Origin: Bradyrhizobium ottawaense
GTDB lineage: Bacteria > Pseudomonadota > Alphaproteobacteria > Rhizobiales > Xanthobacteraceae
DNA: 64,000 nucleotides
Direction: 5' to 3'
NCBI RefSeq assembly: GCF_900099825.1
Contig: NZ_LT629693.1
Coordinates: forward strand, 7,327,001-7,391,000
Part shown: positions 25,531 through 35,150 of the stretch, piece by piece
How the letters are laid out: each line of letters begins with the position of its first letter
How positions within the stretch are numbered: position 1 is the first letter of the stretch
The notes under the pieces: model-generated
What the model was told of the DNA's origin: nothing
Database searches by the model: none
What the model saw: only the letters and a program-made list of their open reading frames with translations
Program-made: the position numbers and the translations under genes

Positions 25531-26907
25531 ATGGATGCACGAACCCCCGAATTGCACCCTCTGACCGTGCCTGCGAGCGCCGCCGGCTGGCGCGCGGATG
25601 CGGCGGCGGATGTCCAGCGCAGCCTGCCGGAGGTCAATGCGACCGTCCCGGTCCCCATCTTTGGCGGCCATTGGGTGCGGCGGCTGCTGGCCTTCGTCGG
25701 CCCCGGCTATCTGGTCTCGGTCGGCTACATGGACCCCGGCAACTGGGCGACCGATCTCGCGGGCGGCTCGAAGTTTGGCTACACGCTGCTGTCGGTGATC
25801 CTGCTGTCGAACCTGATGGCGATCCTGCTGCAGGCGCTGGCGGCCCGGCTCGGCATCGCCACCGACCGCGACCTGGCGCAGGCCTGCCGCGCCAGCTTTT
25901 CGAAGCCGGTGAACCTGCTGCTGTGGTTCGCCTGCGAAGCCGCCATCATTGCCTGCGACCTCGCCGAGGTGATCGGCACGGCGATCGCGCTGAAACTGCT
26001 GTTCGGCATTCCCCTGATCGGCGGCGCGCTGATCACAGCCCTCGACGCCTTCCTGCTGCTGCTGTTGATGAACAAGGGCTTTCGTTTTCTCGAAGCCTTC
26101 GTCATTGCGCTGCTGGTCGTGATCGCGGTCTGCTTCGGTATTCAGATTGCCGCTGCCGCACCACCAGTCGCTGCGATGCTGCGCGGCTTTGTGCCGTCGC
26201 CGGAGATCGTCACCAATCCCGAGATGCTCTACATCGCGATCGGCATCATCGGCGCCACCGTGATGCCGCATAATCTCTATCTGCATTCCTCGATCGTGCA
26301 GACCCGCGCCTATGAACGATCAGAGGAAGGCCGCCGCGACGCCATCAAATGGGCGACGACGGACTCCACCATCGCGCTGATGCTGGCGCTGTTCATCAAC
26401 GCCGCGATCCTGATCGTCGCCGCCGCGACCTTCCATTCCAGCGGCCATTCCGATGTCGCCGAAATCGGTCAGGCGTTCGAGCTGCTGTCGCCGCTGCTCG
26501 GCCTCGGCATCGCCTCGACGCTGTTTGCCGTCGCGCTCTTGGCCTCGGGCCTCAACTCGACCGTGACCGCGACGCTGGCGGGCCAGATCGTGATGGAAGG
26601 CTTTCTGCACCTGCGGCTGCCGAACTGGGCGCGACGGCTGGTCACCCGCGGCATCGCCATCGTGCCGGTGGTGATCATCACCGCGCTCTATGGCGAGCGC
26701 GGCACCGCAGATCTTCTGGTGTTCAGCCAGGTCGTGCTGTCGATGCAATTGCCGTTCGCCGTGATCCCGCTGGTGCGGTTCGTGTCCGATCCGAACAAGA
26801 TGGGGCAATTCGCGATCTCGCGCTCCGTCGCGATACTGGCCTGGATCGTCGCAGGCATTATCGTCGCGCTCAACCTGAAGCTGCTGTTCGATGCGCTCTT
26901 TGGCTGA
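25531..26907 (+). CDS. mntH: Nramp-family Mn2+/Fe2+ transporter MntH
   Basis: A 458-residue proton-coupled divalent metal importer. The metal-binding DPGN motif is in [12 protein letters not shown] of helix 1 and the partner [10 protein letters not shown] motif is in helix 6 ([19 protein letters not shown]). About eleven helices are present. In Bradyrhizobium MntH is the main manganese uptake system and is controlled by Mur, consistent with the paired TTGCAA sites just upstream. The start at 25531 lacks a strong Shine-Dalgarno sequence but no better in-frame codon exists before the first family block. Confidence 0.94.
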   Translation: MDARTPELHPLTVPASAAGWRADAAADVQRSLPEVNATVPVPIFGGHWVRRLLAFVGPGYLVSVGYMDPGNWATDLAGGSKFGYTLLSVILLSNLMAILLQALAARLGIATDRDLAQACRASFSKPVNLLLWFACEAAIIACDLAEVIGTAIALKLLFGIPLIGGALITALDAFLLLLLMNKGFRFLEAFVIALLVVIAVCFGIQIAAAAPPVAAMLRGFVPSPEIVTNPEMLYIAIGIIGATVMPHNLYLHSSIVQTRAYERSEEGRRDAIKWATTDSTIALMLALFINAAILIVAAATFHSSGHSDVAEIGQAFELLSPLLGLGIASTLFAVALLASGLNSTVTATLAGQIVMEGFLHLRLPNWARRLVTRGIAIVPVVIITALYGERGTADLLVFSQVVLSMQLPFAVIPLVRFVSDPNKMGQFAISRSVAILAWIVAGIIVALNLKLLFDALFG

Positions 26908-27072
26908 GCCCAACTGTCATCGCCCGGCAAAAGCGCGAAGCGCGTCTTCAAAAGAGATGACCGGGCGACCCAGTATTCCAGAGACGTTTGTGATTGATCG
27001 ATAAGCCGCGGCGTACTGGGGCACCCGCCTTCGCGGGTGATGACAAGCGGTGATTGTCGCTAGTACAGAGAA

Positions 27073-27852
27073 CTAATCCTGCGGCTCGGCCAACCCTTCG
27101 CCGCCGGTCGCATCGACGCGCAGCCAGCCGGAGGGCGCCAGCCGCTGCTGCGGCAGGAAGCGGCCCTTGTAGTCCATCTTCTTGGAGCCTTCGATCCAGT
27201 AGCCGAGATAGACGTAAGGCAGACCGAGCCTTCGGGCGCGGGTGATGTGGTCGAGGATCATGAAGGTGCCGAGCGAGCGGTTCTGCTCCGACGGCTCGAA
27301 GAACGAATACACCATCGACAGCCCGTCGCTGAGCACGTCGGTCAGCGCCACCGCGACCAGCTCGTCGCCGCGGCCGGTAATGCCGGAGTCGATGCCGCGC
27401 TTGCGGTATTCGATGATGCGGGTTTCGACATGGCTGTCTTCCACCATCATCGCGTAGTCGAGCACGGTCATGTCGGCCATGCCGCCATGGCGATGGCGCC
27501 TGTCGAGATAGGCGCGGAACACCGAATACTGCTCCGACGTCGGCACCGCGCTGCGCTGCTCGCCGATGACGTCGGCATTGCGCGCCAGGATCTTGCGGAA
27601 ATTGCGCGACGGGCGGAACTCGTTGGCGATGACCCGGATCGACACGCAGGCGCGGCACTGGTCGCAGGCCGGGCGGTAGGCGATCGACTGGCTGCGGCGG
27701 AAGCCGCCATGGGTCAAGAGGTCGTTGAGGTCGCCGGCCTTGTCGCCGACCAGATGCGTGAACACCTTGCGCTCGTGCCGGCCCGGCAAATATGGGCACG
27801 GCGAGGGCGCCGTCAGGTAGAATTGCGGGGTGTCACGGGAGTGCTGGGTCAC
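27073..27852 (-). CDS. bpt: aspartate/glutamate leucyltransferase (arginyltransferase-like)
   Basis: A 259-residue bacterial protein transferase of the Bpt/Ate group. It attaches leucine from Leu-tRNA to N-terminal Asp or Glu, marking proteins for the ClpS/ClpAP N-end rule pathway. Motifs seen are [19 protein letters not shown], the cysteine cluster [12 protein letters not shown], and [19 protein letters not shown], all conserved in Ate1-fold enzymes. It lies about 80 bp downstream of the RDD-family gene on the same strand, an order I recall from other alphaproteobacteria together with hemB. Confidence 0.93.
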   Translation of the reverse strand: MTQHSRDTPQFYLTAPSPCPYLPGRHERKVFTHLVGDKAGDLNDLLTHGGFRRSQSIAYRPACDQCRACVSIRVIANEFRPSRNFRKILARNADVIGEQRSAVPTSEQYSVFRAYLDRRHRHGGMADMTVLDYAMMVEDSHVETRIIEYRKRGIDSGITGRGDELVAVALTDVLSDGLSMVYSFFEPSEQNRSLGTFMILDHITRARRLGLPYVYLGYWIEGSKKMDYKGRFLPQQRLAPSGWLRVDATGGEGLAEPQD

Positions 27853-27931
27853 GTCAGGTTGTCAGACCTCCGAAGCAGATCAAGATAACATCGCGCTCCG
27901 GAGGCTAACGGTCAATTAATTTGCATCTTAA

Positions 27932-28477
27932 TCAATAAGAGCGCGCGGCAGGTGCGACCTGGGTGCGGATCGAACTGTTGATAACCACGGTTCCCAGGAT
28001 GATGTCGTGCAGCAGCCGGCGGCGGCCGTTGAACAGGCCGACCAGCAGCACCAGCGGCGACAGGAACGAGACCGAGACCCAGAACAGCACGGCGTGGGTG
28101 GCTCCGAGCACGAAATAGCCGGGCTGCCCGTACCAGGTGCGCAGCTCCAGATCCATCACGCGCATGCCCATGGTGGCCGAATGCGGCCCGCCGATCGAGG
28201 CGCCGTAATAGACGATGGCCCAGACCACGGTAGCCGGCCACGCCAGCCAGAACAGCGCCCAGCCGAGCCCGAGCGTGATCAGGCCGAACACGGCGATGAA
28301 GAGGTAGCCGAGGATGACCGGGATCGACAGCACCACGAGGTCGATCAGGAACGCAAACACCCGCCGCGTTAGCACGCCGCGAAACAGTTCCGGCTGCAAA
28401 TAAGGATCGAACGCATGCGCAGGGGCGCCGCCAGCATTTGAGGCGCCGCCGTCGTTACCCGAACCGCCATAAGACAT
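27932..28477 (-). CDS. RDD family membrane protein
   Basis: A 181-residue protein with an N-terminal Gly/Ser/Ala-rich cytoplasmic tail and four hydrophobic segments. The RDD signature is visible as RRVFAFLIDLVVLSIPV near residue 40, and the later GPHSATMGMRVMDLELR is the conserved block between helices. Function of RDD proteins is mostly unknown; some act as Na+/H+ or Li+ antiporters. The start at 28477 is taken over 28498 because the shorter form keeps the usual N-terminus. Confidence 0.85.
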   Translation of the reverse strand: MSYGGSGNDGGASNAGGAPAHAFDPYLQPELFRGVLTRRVFAFLIDLVVLSIPVILGYLFIAVFGLITLGLGWALFWLAWPATVVWAIVYYGASIGGPHSATMGMRVMDLELRTWYGQPGYFVLGATHAVLFWVSVSFLSPLVLLVGLFNGRRRLLHDIILGTVVINSSIRTQVAPAARSY

Positions 28478-28666
28478 CGTCAGTCCTCCAGACCGCATAT
28501 TCCCGCAACGTCACATGGGAACCGGCCGGGCGCGTGCCAAGGGCCGTCGAACATTAACACGCCGCAATATTCGGGCGATTTGGCGGCCGGCCGGACTTGC
28601 GCGGCGGGTGATTTAAACCATGCTGGCGCGCGATATCGGTTGAGTACTTACCGAAAGGGCAGTTCG

Positions 28667-29302
28667 ATGGGCGATCAGGTGGAATTGCGTTGCCGCTGCG
28701 GCGAAGTCCGGGCGCTGGTCTCGGGTGCCTCGCCACGGACGGTCAGTCGCGTGGTTTGCTATTGCGACGACTGCCAGGCCTTTGCCCACCAGCTCGACCG
28801 CGCCGATCTGCTCAATTCGCAAGGCGGCAGCGACATTGTCCAGCTCGCGCCGGCTTCCCTCGCGTTCCTGCAGGGGCAGCACCGCATCGTCGGACTGCGG
28901 CTGGCGCCGAAGGGCCTGTTCCGGTGGTACGCAAGCTGCTGCAATACCCCCGTCGGCAACACGCTCACGCCGGCTATTCCCTTCGTCGGAATCGTCGCGC
29001 AGGCTTTCGACCATGCGACGCACCGGGCCGACGACGTCTTCGGGCCGCCGACCGGCGCAATTCTCGGGAAGTACGCGATCGGCACGCCGCCGCCGGGCTC
29101 GACCGGCCTCAACCTTCCGCTGCTGTTGCGTGCCATCGGCAAGGTGCTCGGCTGGCGCCTGCGCGGAAAAGCCTGGCCGCACCCGTTCTTCAAGAAAGGC
29201 AAGGGCGAGCCGGCCTATCCCGTCACCGTGTTGTCGCGGGAAGAGCGCGAGGCGCTCCGCCCGTTATGCGGACCGAATCCCGCCGCCGGGGCGGCACGTT
29301 GA
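28667..29302 (+). CDS. DUF6151/GFA-like zinc-binding protein
   Basis: A 211-residue protein beginning with a GFA-type zinc site: CRCGEVR (Cys10 and Cys12 region), CYCDDCQAFAHQL and later SCCNTPVGN. These spaced cysteines bind zinc in the glutathione-dependent formaldehyde-activating enzyme family. The family usually called DUF6151 shares this core but has an unknown reaction. AAAGGGCAG stands before the ATG. It is convergent with hemB, with only 6 bp between the stop codons. Confidence 0.75.
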   Translation: MGDQVELRCRCGEVRALVSGASPRTVSRVVCYCDDCQAFAHQLDRADLLNSQGGSDIVQLAPASLAFLQGQHRIVGLRLAPKGLFRWYASCCNTPVGNTLTPAIPFVGIVAQAFDHATHRADDVFGPPTGAILGKYAIGTPPPGSTGLNLPLLLRAIGKVLGWRLRGKAWPHPFFKKGKGEPAYPVTVLSREEREALRPLCGPNPAAGAAR

Positions 29303-29308
29303 ACGGGG

Positions 29309-30520
<1,212 letters not shown>

Positions 30521-30587
30521 TCATTCCTGCCGCCCATGCGCCCTGATTCCGACACCAGCTCGCCAAGGCGCCGCCGGACAAACCGTC

Positions 30588-31079
30588 ATGTCTGACACGT
30601 CAGCACGCGACACCCTGCGCGACCAGGCCCGCGACAATGCCAGGGACCGCGACAACGCGATGTCGGTGGCGGCGATCTCCTCCGAGCGGATCGAGCCCGA
30701 CGACAACGGATGGACGCGCCGGCTGGTGCTGTTCCTGCGCGTGATGGCGATCATCTCGATCGTCAAGGGCCTCTACCACTGGGCGCAGGTCACCGGCTTC
30801 ATCGGCGGCGAGGAAGAGGCGTTCGAAAACCAGTCGATGGCCTGGCAGACCGCGACGATCTATTTCGCGGTGATCGAACTGGTCGCCGCCGTCGGCCTTT
30901 GGCTGGCGACGCCGTGGGGCGCGGTGGTGTGGCTCACGACCGTGGTGTCGATGGCGGTGATCGAACTGATGTTCCCCGGCATCTATGGCGGCAGCCTCAC
31001 GGTGGTGGCGTTCGAAGCCGTGATGCTCGCCGCTTATCTCGCGCTCGCCTGGATGGCCGCGCGCGAACGGCCGCCATAG
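30588..31079 (+). CDS. DUF6163 membrane protein
   Basis: A 163-residue protein with a charged N-terminus rich in Arg and Asp (residues 1-35) and four hydrophobic helices. It resembles the DUF6163 family found in Rhizobiales, whose function is unknown. The helix SIVKGLYHWAQVTGFIGG and the final AYLALAWMAA are its best-conserved parts by eye. It is divergent from hemB. In related genomes, from memory, this gene lies near ldtR and glyA, which here are 6.5 and 14 kb further on. Confidence 0.72.
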   Translation: MSDTSARDTLRDQARDNARDRDNAMSVAAISSERIEPDDNGWTRRLVLFLRVMAIISIVKGLYHWAQVTGFIGGEEEAFENQSMAWQTATIYFAVIELVAAVGLWLATPWGAVVWLTTVVSMAVIELMFPGIYGGSLTVVAFEAVMLAAYLALAWMAARERPP

Positions 31080-31290
31080 GCTAGGCGAGGTGGACCACTT
31101 CTCTCTCGCCCCGCAAGCGCGGCGAGGTGAACCAGTGCCGGCGCCGATTCAACGTAAAGCCATTGCGCACCAGTGAGCCCGCGTACTCACGCCAGATCGC
31201 CTCGTCATGGTCGGCAACAGGGCTGGGCGGGGCGGGTCTCAGTTTCTTCAGACCAATTGACCCACCCGCCGTACTCACGCCGTTACTTCC

Positions 31291-31554
31291 TTACCTGGCG
31301 CAAGTCTTATCAGCTGCCAAAGCCGTCTGTGCCGATGCCTGTGTCGGATGAGCCGCACCGACAACTTTCATGCTGCCACCAGCGGCCGGCTGGGCATTGA
31401 CGATCTGACACTTCATCGTCGCGGTATCTTGAGCCAGGTAGAACGAGGAAGCAGCAGCTGGCGGTGCTTGACCGACAGTTTTTTCCGGCTCAGCCGCAAA
31501 TGATGCTGTAGCGAATGCGAGAATGGCGACGGTCGCTAAAAGAATTGTCTTCAT
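31291..31554 (-). CDS. small secreted protein
   Basis: An 87-residue exported protein. Residues 1-20 form a signal peptide (MKTILLATVAILAFATASFA). The mature part has an Ala/Pro-rich linker, two cysteines (CQIV and the terminal KTCAR) that could form a disulfide, and the repeated Ala/Thr pattern SAQTALAADKTC. No family is recognised. It stands between the DUF6163 gene and another small secreted protein read the other way; the 31081-31290 gap holds only a palindromic repeat fragment. Confidence 0.7.
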   Translation of the reverse strand: MKTILLATVAILAFATASFAAEPEKTVGQAPPAAASSFYLAQDTATMKCQIVNAQPAAGGSMKVVGAAHPTQASAQTALAADKTCAR

Positions 31555-31857
31555 GGTGTCTACCGGTTGTCGTGCGTCCAGTATTGAACACGGAGCAAAT
31601 GGAGCCAGCTGACAAAGGTTCCGGCGATAATGGATTTGTTTTTCTACCTCAACCGAAGATTGCAGCCCCTCCTCCGAGTGGATTATTTCTCGTACCGCTG
31701 CGATCCAATCCGCGCTCGCCGCGAGATCGCGGATGAGCTCTTTTGCTCGGTCAGCTGTGCTTCCGTATCAAGCGAGCCAGCGGAATTCGCGTGTCGGCCG
31801 GAACCATTGGCTCGCGAGTCTATTGGCTTCCTGACAAATCACTTTTGGAGAAATGCC

Positions 31858-32172
31858 ATGAACAAGCTCGTGATCTCTCTGGCAGTCGGCGCAAGTGCGC
31901 TTTTCGTGACTGCTGCGTCCGCTGCGCCGCTTTCCGCCGATGTGTCAGTCACACCGGAGAGCAACATTCAAAACGTTCGCATGGTCTGCGACGAAAGCGG
32001 CCGTTGCTGGCGCCAACGCAGTGAACGCCGCGTCATCATCCGTGACCCCGACGATTCATACGGATACGCTCCTCGTGAGCGTTATATCGAGCGCCGTGGT
32101 TATGAAGAACGTGGCGGTATCGGCTTCAGTGCTCCCGGCGTGAGCGTGGGCATCGGCACCGGCCGCTACTGA
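31858..32172 (+). CDS. small secreted protein with Arg/Tyr-rich middle
   Basis: A 104-residue exported protein. The ATG at 31858 follows TGGAGAAATGCC. The signal peptide ends at SAAPLSA. The mature domain has one cysteine pair (VCDESGRCWRQ) and a basic, tyrosine-rich middle (YGYAPRERYIERRGYEERG), ending in GVSVGIGTGRY, a pattern seen in many uncharacterised periplasmic proteins of Bradyrhizobium. Function unknown. It is likely a monocistronic gene. Confidence 0.75.
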   Translation: MNKLVISLAVGASALFVTAASAAPLSADVSVTPESNIQNVRMVCDESGRCWRQRSERRVIIRDPDDSYGYAPRERYIERRGYEERGGIGFSAPGVSVGIGTGRY

Positions 32173-32346
32173 AGGTCATATCCAAAAGGCCGCGGAGAAA
32201 TTCGCGGCCTCTCTCAATGACGTAGATTGATTGCGTCAGCCGCACTTGGCGCCGAACGCGAACCGCAGCAAACCGATCGAATTTGGACAGACGGCAGCGG
32301 ATCAGGTGGCGACGCTGCGTCTGAACCAAAATGTTGAGGTGGCACC

Positions 32347-32679
32347 ATGAATATGTCGAGCGAAAGCCTTTTAGTCATATTGTTTGTGGGTCTCGTTGCA
32401 GGCTGGTTGGCCGGCCAAATCGTGCGAGGGACCGGTTTTGGGATCATTGGTGACCTCATCGTCGGGATTTTGGGCGCCTTTGTCGGAAGCTGGCTACTGC
32501 CTCAGCTAGGCGTCCATCTCGGCACGGGAGTGATCAGTGCAATCGTCAACGCTACCGTTGGTGCGATATTGCTGCTCCTCGTCGTGCGACTCGTTCGAGG
32601 TGGCGGCGGTTGGGGAAGTAGGTGGGGCGGCGGCTGGGGAAGTAGGTGGAGCGGCGGCTGGGGTCGGCGCTGGTGGTAA
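32347..32679 (+). CDS. GlsB/YeaQ/YmgE stress-type membrane protein with Gly-Trp-Arg tail
   Basis: A 110-residue small membrane protein of the transglycosylase-associated family. It has three hydrophobic helices: LLVILFVGLVAGWLAGQIV, GIIGDLIVGILGAFVGSWLL and ISAIVNATVGAILLLLVVRLV, with the family's GxxGDLIVGILGA signature. The last 27 residues are a repeat of Gly, Trp, Arg and Ser (WGSRWGGGWGSRW pattern), encoded by a duplicated DNA segment at about 32606-32660. Such proteins respond to general stress in enteric bacteria; the tail is unusual. Function here is unknown. Confidence 0.82.
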   Translation: MNMSSESLLVILFVGLVAGWLAGQIVRGTGFGIIGDLIVGILGAFVGSWLLPQLGVHLGTGVISAIVNATVGAILLLLVVRLVRGGGGWGSRWGGGWGSRWSGGWGRRWW

Positions 32680-32764
32680 CGCATTCTACGCGCGGCAAAC
32701 GACCCAGCGGCTGGAATCGGTTCGGCAGGGACGAGTGCTGACCAATCCATTAATTTTTTTTGAA

Positions 32765-32830
32765 GTGAGCGATATTGCGACTCCGGAGCTCGGAAGAGCA
32801 TCCCGATTCCATCACCGCACCCATCGGTGA
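32765..32830 (+). other. leader block, copy A (conserved peptide and stem)
   Basis: Begins GTGAGCGATATTGC and can be read as a 21-codon peptide ending in RFHHRTHR and a stop. TCACCG (32812) and CGGTGA (32825) form a stem with a 7-base loop. Related blocks lie at 34569 and 63616. It precedes the small double-CxxC gene at 32858. Confidence 0.6.
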
Positions 32831-32857
32831 TGCTCCGCTTGATGCGGGAGGGCCACC

Positions 32858-33068
32858 ATGCTTGATCCGCAGACGCCCACCCTATCGCCGCGTGCGGCGG
32901 CGAAACGCTGTCCCAGATGCCGGTCGGGCATGGAGGTTCAGCGCATTGCCGCAGCCCCGTACCGGATTCGCGCACTGGACCCTGCGGTGCACTGAGTGCG
33001 GCCCTATTCAGATAAGCGCTGACCCGCCGAAGTCCGATGCTGTCGGCTGGGAGCACAGCGACCTGTGA
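32858..33068 (+). pseudogene. frameshifted small double-CxxC (zinc-ribbon) protein
   Basis: The ATG at 32858 follows GGGAGGGCC and opens a frame that reads CPRCRSGMEVQRIAAAP and then runs into a stop at 32995. The second half of the family pattern continues in another frame: GFAHWTLRCTECG, DPPKSDAVGW, ending at 33068. One insertion or deletion near 32955-32980 would restore a protein of about 69 residues. The intact paralogue at 34692 shows the same order (CxxC, GFxH, CxxC, DPxxSxAxGW). Either this is a recent loss, or the sequence has an error here. Confidence 0.72.
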
Positions 33069-33090
33069 GGGTCGCAGCAAGGACGATGAC

Positions 33091-33294
33091 ATGACAGAAT
33101 TGACGCGCAACGATCTCAACATTCACGATTGGGCTGCCCGGGCATCCGAGGCTCTGATCCAGGCAAAAAAGCTGCCGCCCGGATCGCGGCGATCCCAGGC
33201 CATCAGAAAAGCCGAGCTACTTCGCGTGGCTGCAGACATGAAAACTTTGCTGATGTCGAAAGAGCCCAACGGCGTGCCGAAAGTAACTGGCTGA
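33091..33294 (+). CDS. small hypothetical protein
   Basis: A 67-residue protein starting MTELTRNDLNIHDW. It is highly charged and helical (ASEALIQAKKLPPGSRRSQAIRKAELLRVAADM), with no membrane segment and no cysteine. GGACG precedes a false start five bases earlier, so the ATG at 33091 is preferred. A family of small helical proteins of this kind is common in bradyrhizobia, but I cannot name it. It lies 22 bp after the frameshifted zinc-ribbon gene. The 286 bp that follow, to 33580, hold no recognisable gene. Confidence 0.6.
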   Translation: MTELTRNDLNIHDWAARASEALIQAKKLPPGSRRSQAIRKAELLRVAADMKTLLMSKEPNGVPKVTG

Positions 33295-33580
33295 CGGCAA
33301 CCCAAGACCACGCGTCCCAAACTCGGAAATCGCCCCCATGCCGATCTCACGCCGGCATTAGATCAGCGATGTCGCCCGGCGCGCAGCGAAACGACGCGCT
33401 GAAAAAAGCAGGCCTTTCCCGTAGAACTGCCGACAATCAGGGGGTAATCTCTGCGAAACGGCGCAGACCCGTAAGTGATGACCTGGTTGGAGCAGTAGCC
33501 CGCCGCTCAGCGCGAAAGTTGGCTTGGCGTCTGCCAGCCAACCAAAGTCGAGCAGTTCGTTGCGCCAAAAGGAGGCTCCG

Positions 33581-34258
33581 GTGGATAAGGCAACCAAGGA
33601 CATATTTGACCCCAAAATATTTCTCGCCAAGGTAGGCGCGGGGAAAACAATCCTCGAATTTCGCAAGAACGAGCACGTGTTCGAGCAAGGCGATGTCGCG
33701 GACACGATCTTTTACATTCAAAGGGGCAAGGTCAAACTTACTGTCGTGTCTGAGCAGGGCAAGGAAGCGGTCGTCGCAATCCTCGAGCCCGGCCAGTTCT
33801 TTGGCGAAGGATGCATGAACGGCCATCCGTTGCGCATCGCGACGACAACAGCGATGGATGATTGCGTCATCACGTCGATCACCAAGGACGCGATGATCGT
33901 GGCTATTCATGATGAGCCGAAATTTTCGGAGCTATTCATGGCGTATCTCCTGACCCGGAACAGCCGGATTGAGGAAGATCTGATCGACCAGCTATTCAAT
34001 TCGAGTGAGCGGCGGCTTGCGCGGCTGCTGTTGTTGCTTGCGAATTTCGGCAAGGAAGGCAACCCGCAGGCGATCAGTCCGAATATCAGTCAGGAAACAT
34101 TGGCGGAGATGATTGGCACTACCCGATCCCGCGTCAGCCATTTCATGAACAAATTTCGCAAGCTGGGCTTCATCAGCTACAACGGGCATATCGAGGTTCA
34201 CAATTCGCTGTTGAGCGCGGTTTTGCATGAGAAGCCGCAGCTAACAGAGGATGACTAG
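33581..34258 (+). CDS. Crp/Fnr-family transcriptional regulator
   Basis: A 225-residue regulator starting from GTG at 33581, 6 bases after AAAGGAGG; an ATG at 33524 is in frame but lacks such a site. The cyclic-nucleotide-binding fold is at residues 25-130 (VFEQGDVADTIFYIQRGKVKLTVVSEQGKEAVVAIL, EPGQFFGEGCM). The C-terminal helix-turn-helix reads SQETLAEMIGTTRSRVSHFMNKFRKLGF. It lacks the FNR N-terminal cysteine cluster and is close to the Crp-like group with RTxxSRVS recognition helices found in many bradyrhizobia. Its target genes are unknown; a terminator-like hairpin follows. Confidence 0.9.
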   Translation: MDKATKDIFDPKIFLAKVGAGKTILEFRKNEHVFEQGDVADTIFYIQRGKVKLTVVSEQGKEAVVAILEPGQFFGEGCMNGHPLRIATTTAMDDCVITSITKDAMIVAIHDEPKFSELFMAYLLTRNSRIEEDLIDQLFNSSERRLARLLLLLANFGKEGNPQAISPNISQETLAEMIGTTRSRVSHFMNKFRKLGFISYNGHIEVHNSLLSAVLHEKPQLTEDD

Positions 34259-34281
34259 AAGCAATCCCGTCCCCCGAAAAA

Positions 34282-34320
34282 ACGGCCCCGGCTTTGGGGG
34301 GACATGCCAGGGCCGTCATT
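34282..34320 (+). terminator. hairpin after Crp/Fnr gene
   Basis: ACGGCCC (34282) pairs with GGGCCGT (34310) across a 21-base loop, followed by CATTTCAT. The T-run is weak. The following 34320-34565 stretch has no gene; it contains the 13-bp repeat GCGTGTCCTAATT at 34395 and 34520 and a third TTGTCCTAA at 34544. Confidence 0.4.
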
Positions 34321-34568
34321 TCATCGGATGCCTCGGGGGCGCATTGGCATCCGGTAGCTCGTCACTAAGTTACCCCGGCGGCATTGGTTCCCGGGCGTGT
34401 CCTAATTAGGGAGCCGCATCCGAACGTGTTCGGAACGAAACGATGTCAGCTCCGAAAAAAGTGCAGCCCGACGACAGAGAGCAATCTAAACGGAAACTCC
34501 GGGGCTGTCCGAATTCAAAGCGTGTCCTAATTTGGATCCGGCGTTGTCCTAACTATCAATTTTTGAAT

Positions 34569-34650
34569 GTGAGCAATACTGACCAGTAAATGGCAGCGCG
34601 TTCCAGCATGATAGTTCCATCGCCGTCCCGCCATCGGTATCCATCGGCGA
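34569..34650 (+). other. leader block, copy B (stem with compensatory change)
   Basis: Begins GTGAGCAATACTG. TCGCCG (34620) and CGGCGA (34645) form the same stem as copies A and C, but with G-C in place of the A-T pair at the second position. The peptide reading of copy A is broken here by an early stop, so the stem rather than the peptide is kept. Confidence 0.6.
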
Positions 34651-34691
34651 CAGAGAGCCGGCAATGCTCTCGCCCAACGCAGGGAAGCATC

Positions 34692-34916
34692 GTGCCTTCA
34701 TCCCGACAATTCTTGACCGCTATTGAGCGCCCTCGCTGTTTTCGTTGCCAAACGCGGATGATGCTGGAACGCGTTTCATCGGGGCCAATTGGTTTCGAGC
34801 ACCGGTTGTTCGAATGCGCCAGGTGCAATCACGTTGAGACAAGCGTCATTGCATCGGACCCACTCGAATCGAATGCGGCCGGCTGGCTCGCTGGCGAACT
34901 CAGGACGCCGAACTGA
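34692..34916 (+). CDS. small double-CxxC (zinc-ribbon) protein
   Basis: A 74-residue protein started from GTG at 34692, with AGGGA 6 bases upstream; the frame also extends back to 34590 through the leader block. It has CFRC and CARC zinc-binding pairs, between them the block RMMLERVSSGPIGFEHRLFE, and after them SDPLESNAAGWLAGEL. The paralogue at 32858 shares GFxH, CxxC and DPxxSxAxGW. The protein is likely a compact zinc ribbon acting in the cytoplasm. Function unknown. It is followed 23 bp later by a third small CxxC protein. Confidence 0.75.
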   Translation: MPSSRQFLTAIERPRCFRCQTRMMLERVSSGPIGFEHRLFECARCNHVETSVIASDPLESNAAGWLAGELRTPN

Positions 34917-34939
34917 GGGCTGACCTCAGAGGAGCAAGC

Positions 34940-35125
34940 ATGCTCGACACACAAAACCAGGGTCCCGAGTGCACGGCTTGCGATTCTCCAATGAAGTTGA
35001 CGGCGATTGAGCCGAGCACGTTGGGCCAGGACTTGCGAACGTTTACTTGCCCTCAATGCCAACAAGTTCAGCGGCACATCATCGAAAGCAATGTGACTGA
35101 GATTTGGTTGGCACCAAAGAGGTAG
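34940..35125 (+). CDS. small double-CxxC protein
   Basis: A 61-residue protein with AGAGGAGC directly upstream of its ATG. It has CTACDSPMKLTAIEP and, after a short spacer, TFTCPQCQQVQRHI, so a single zinc ribbon of two CxxC pairs. The layout resembles the gene before it (CxxC-x2-PM, then a strand and CxxC), so the two are probably distant paralogues in one transcript. Its stop lies inside the ascending arm of a strong terminator. The role is unknown. Confidence 0.75.
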   Translation: MLDTQNQGPECTACDSPMKLTAIEPSTLGQDLRTFTCPQCQQVQRHIIESNVTEIWLAPKR

Positions 35126-35150
35126 CCGCCTCAGTTGGCGGCCTCTTTGC
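35116..35150 (+). terminator. terminator after small CxxC gene
   Basis: AAAGAG ... GCCGCC pairs with GGCGGC ... CTCTTT around TCAGTT, overlapping the stop codon. The stem is long and nearly perfect. Confidence 0.8.
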
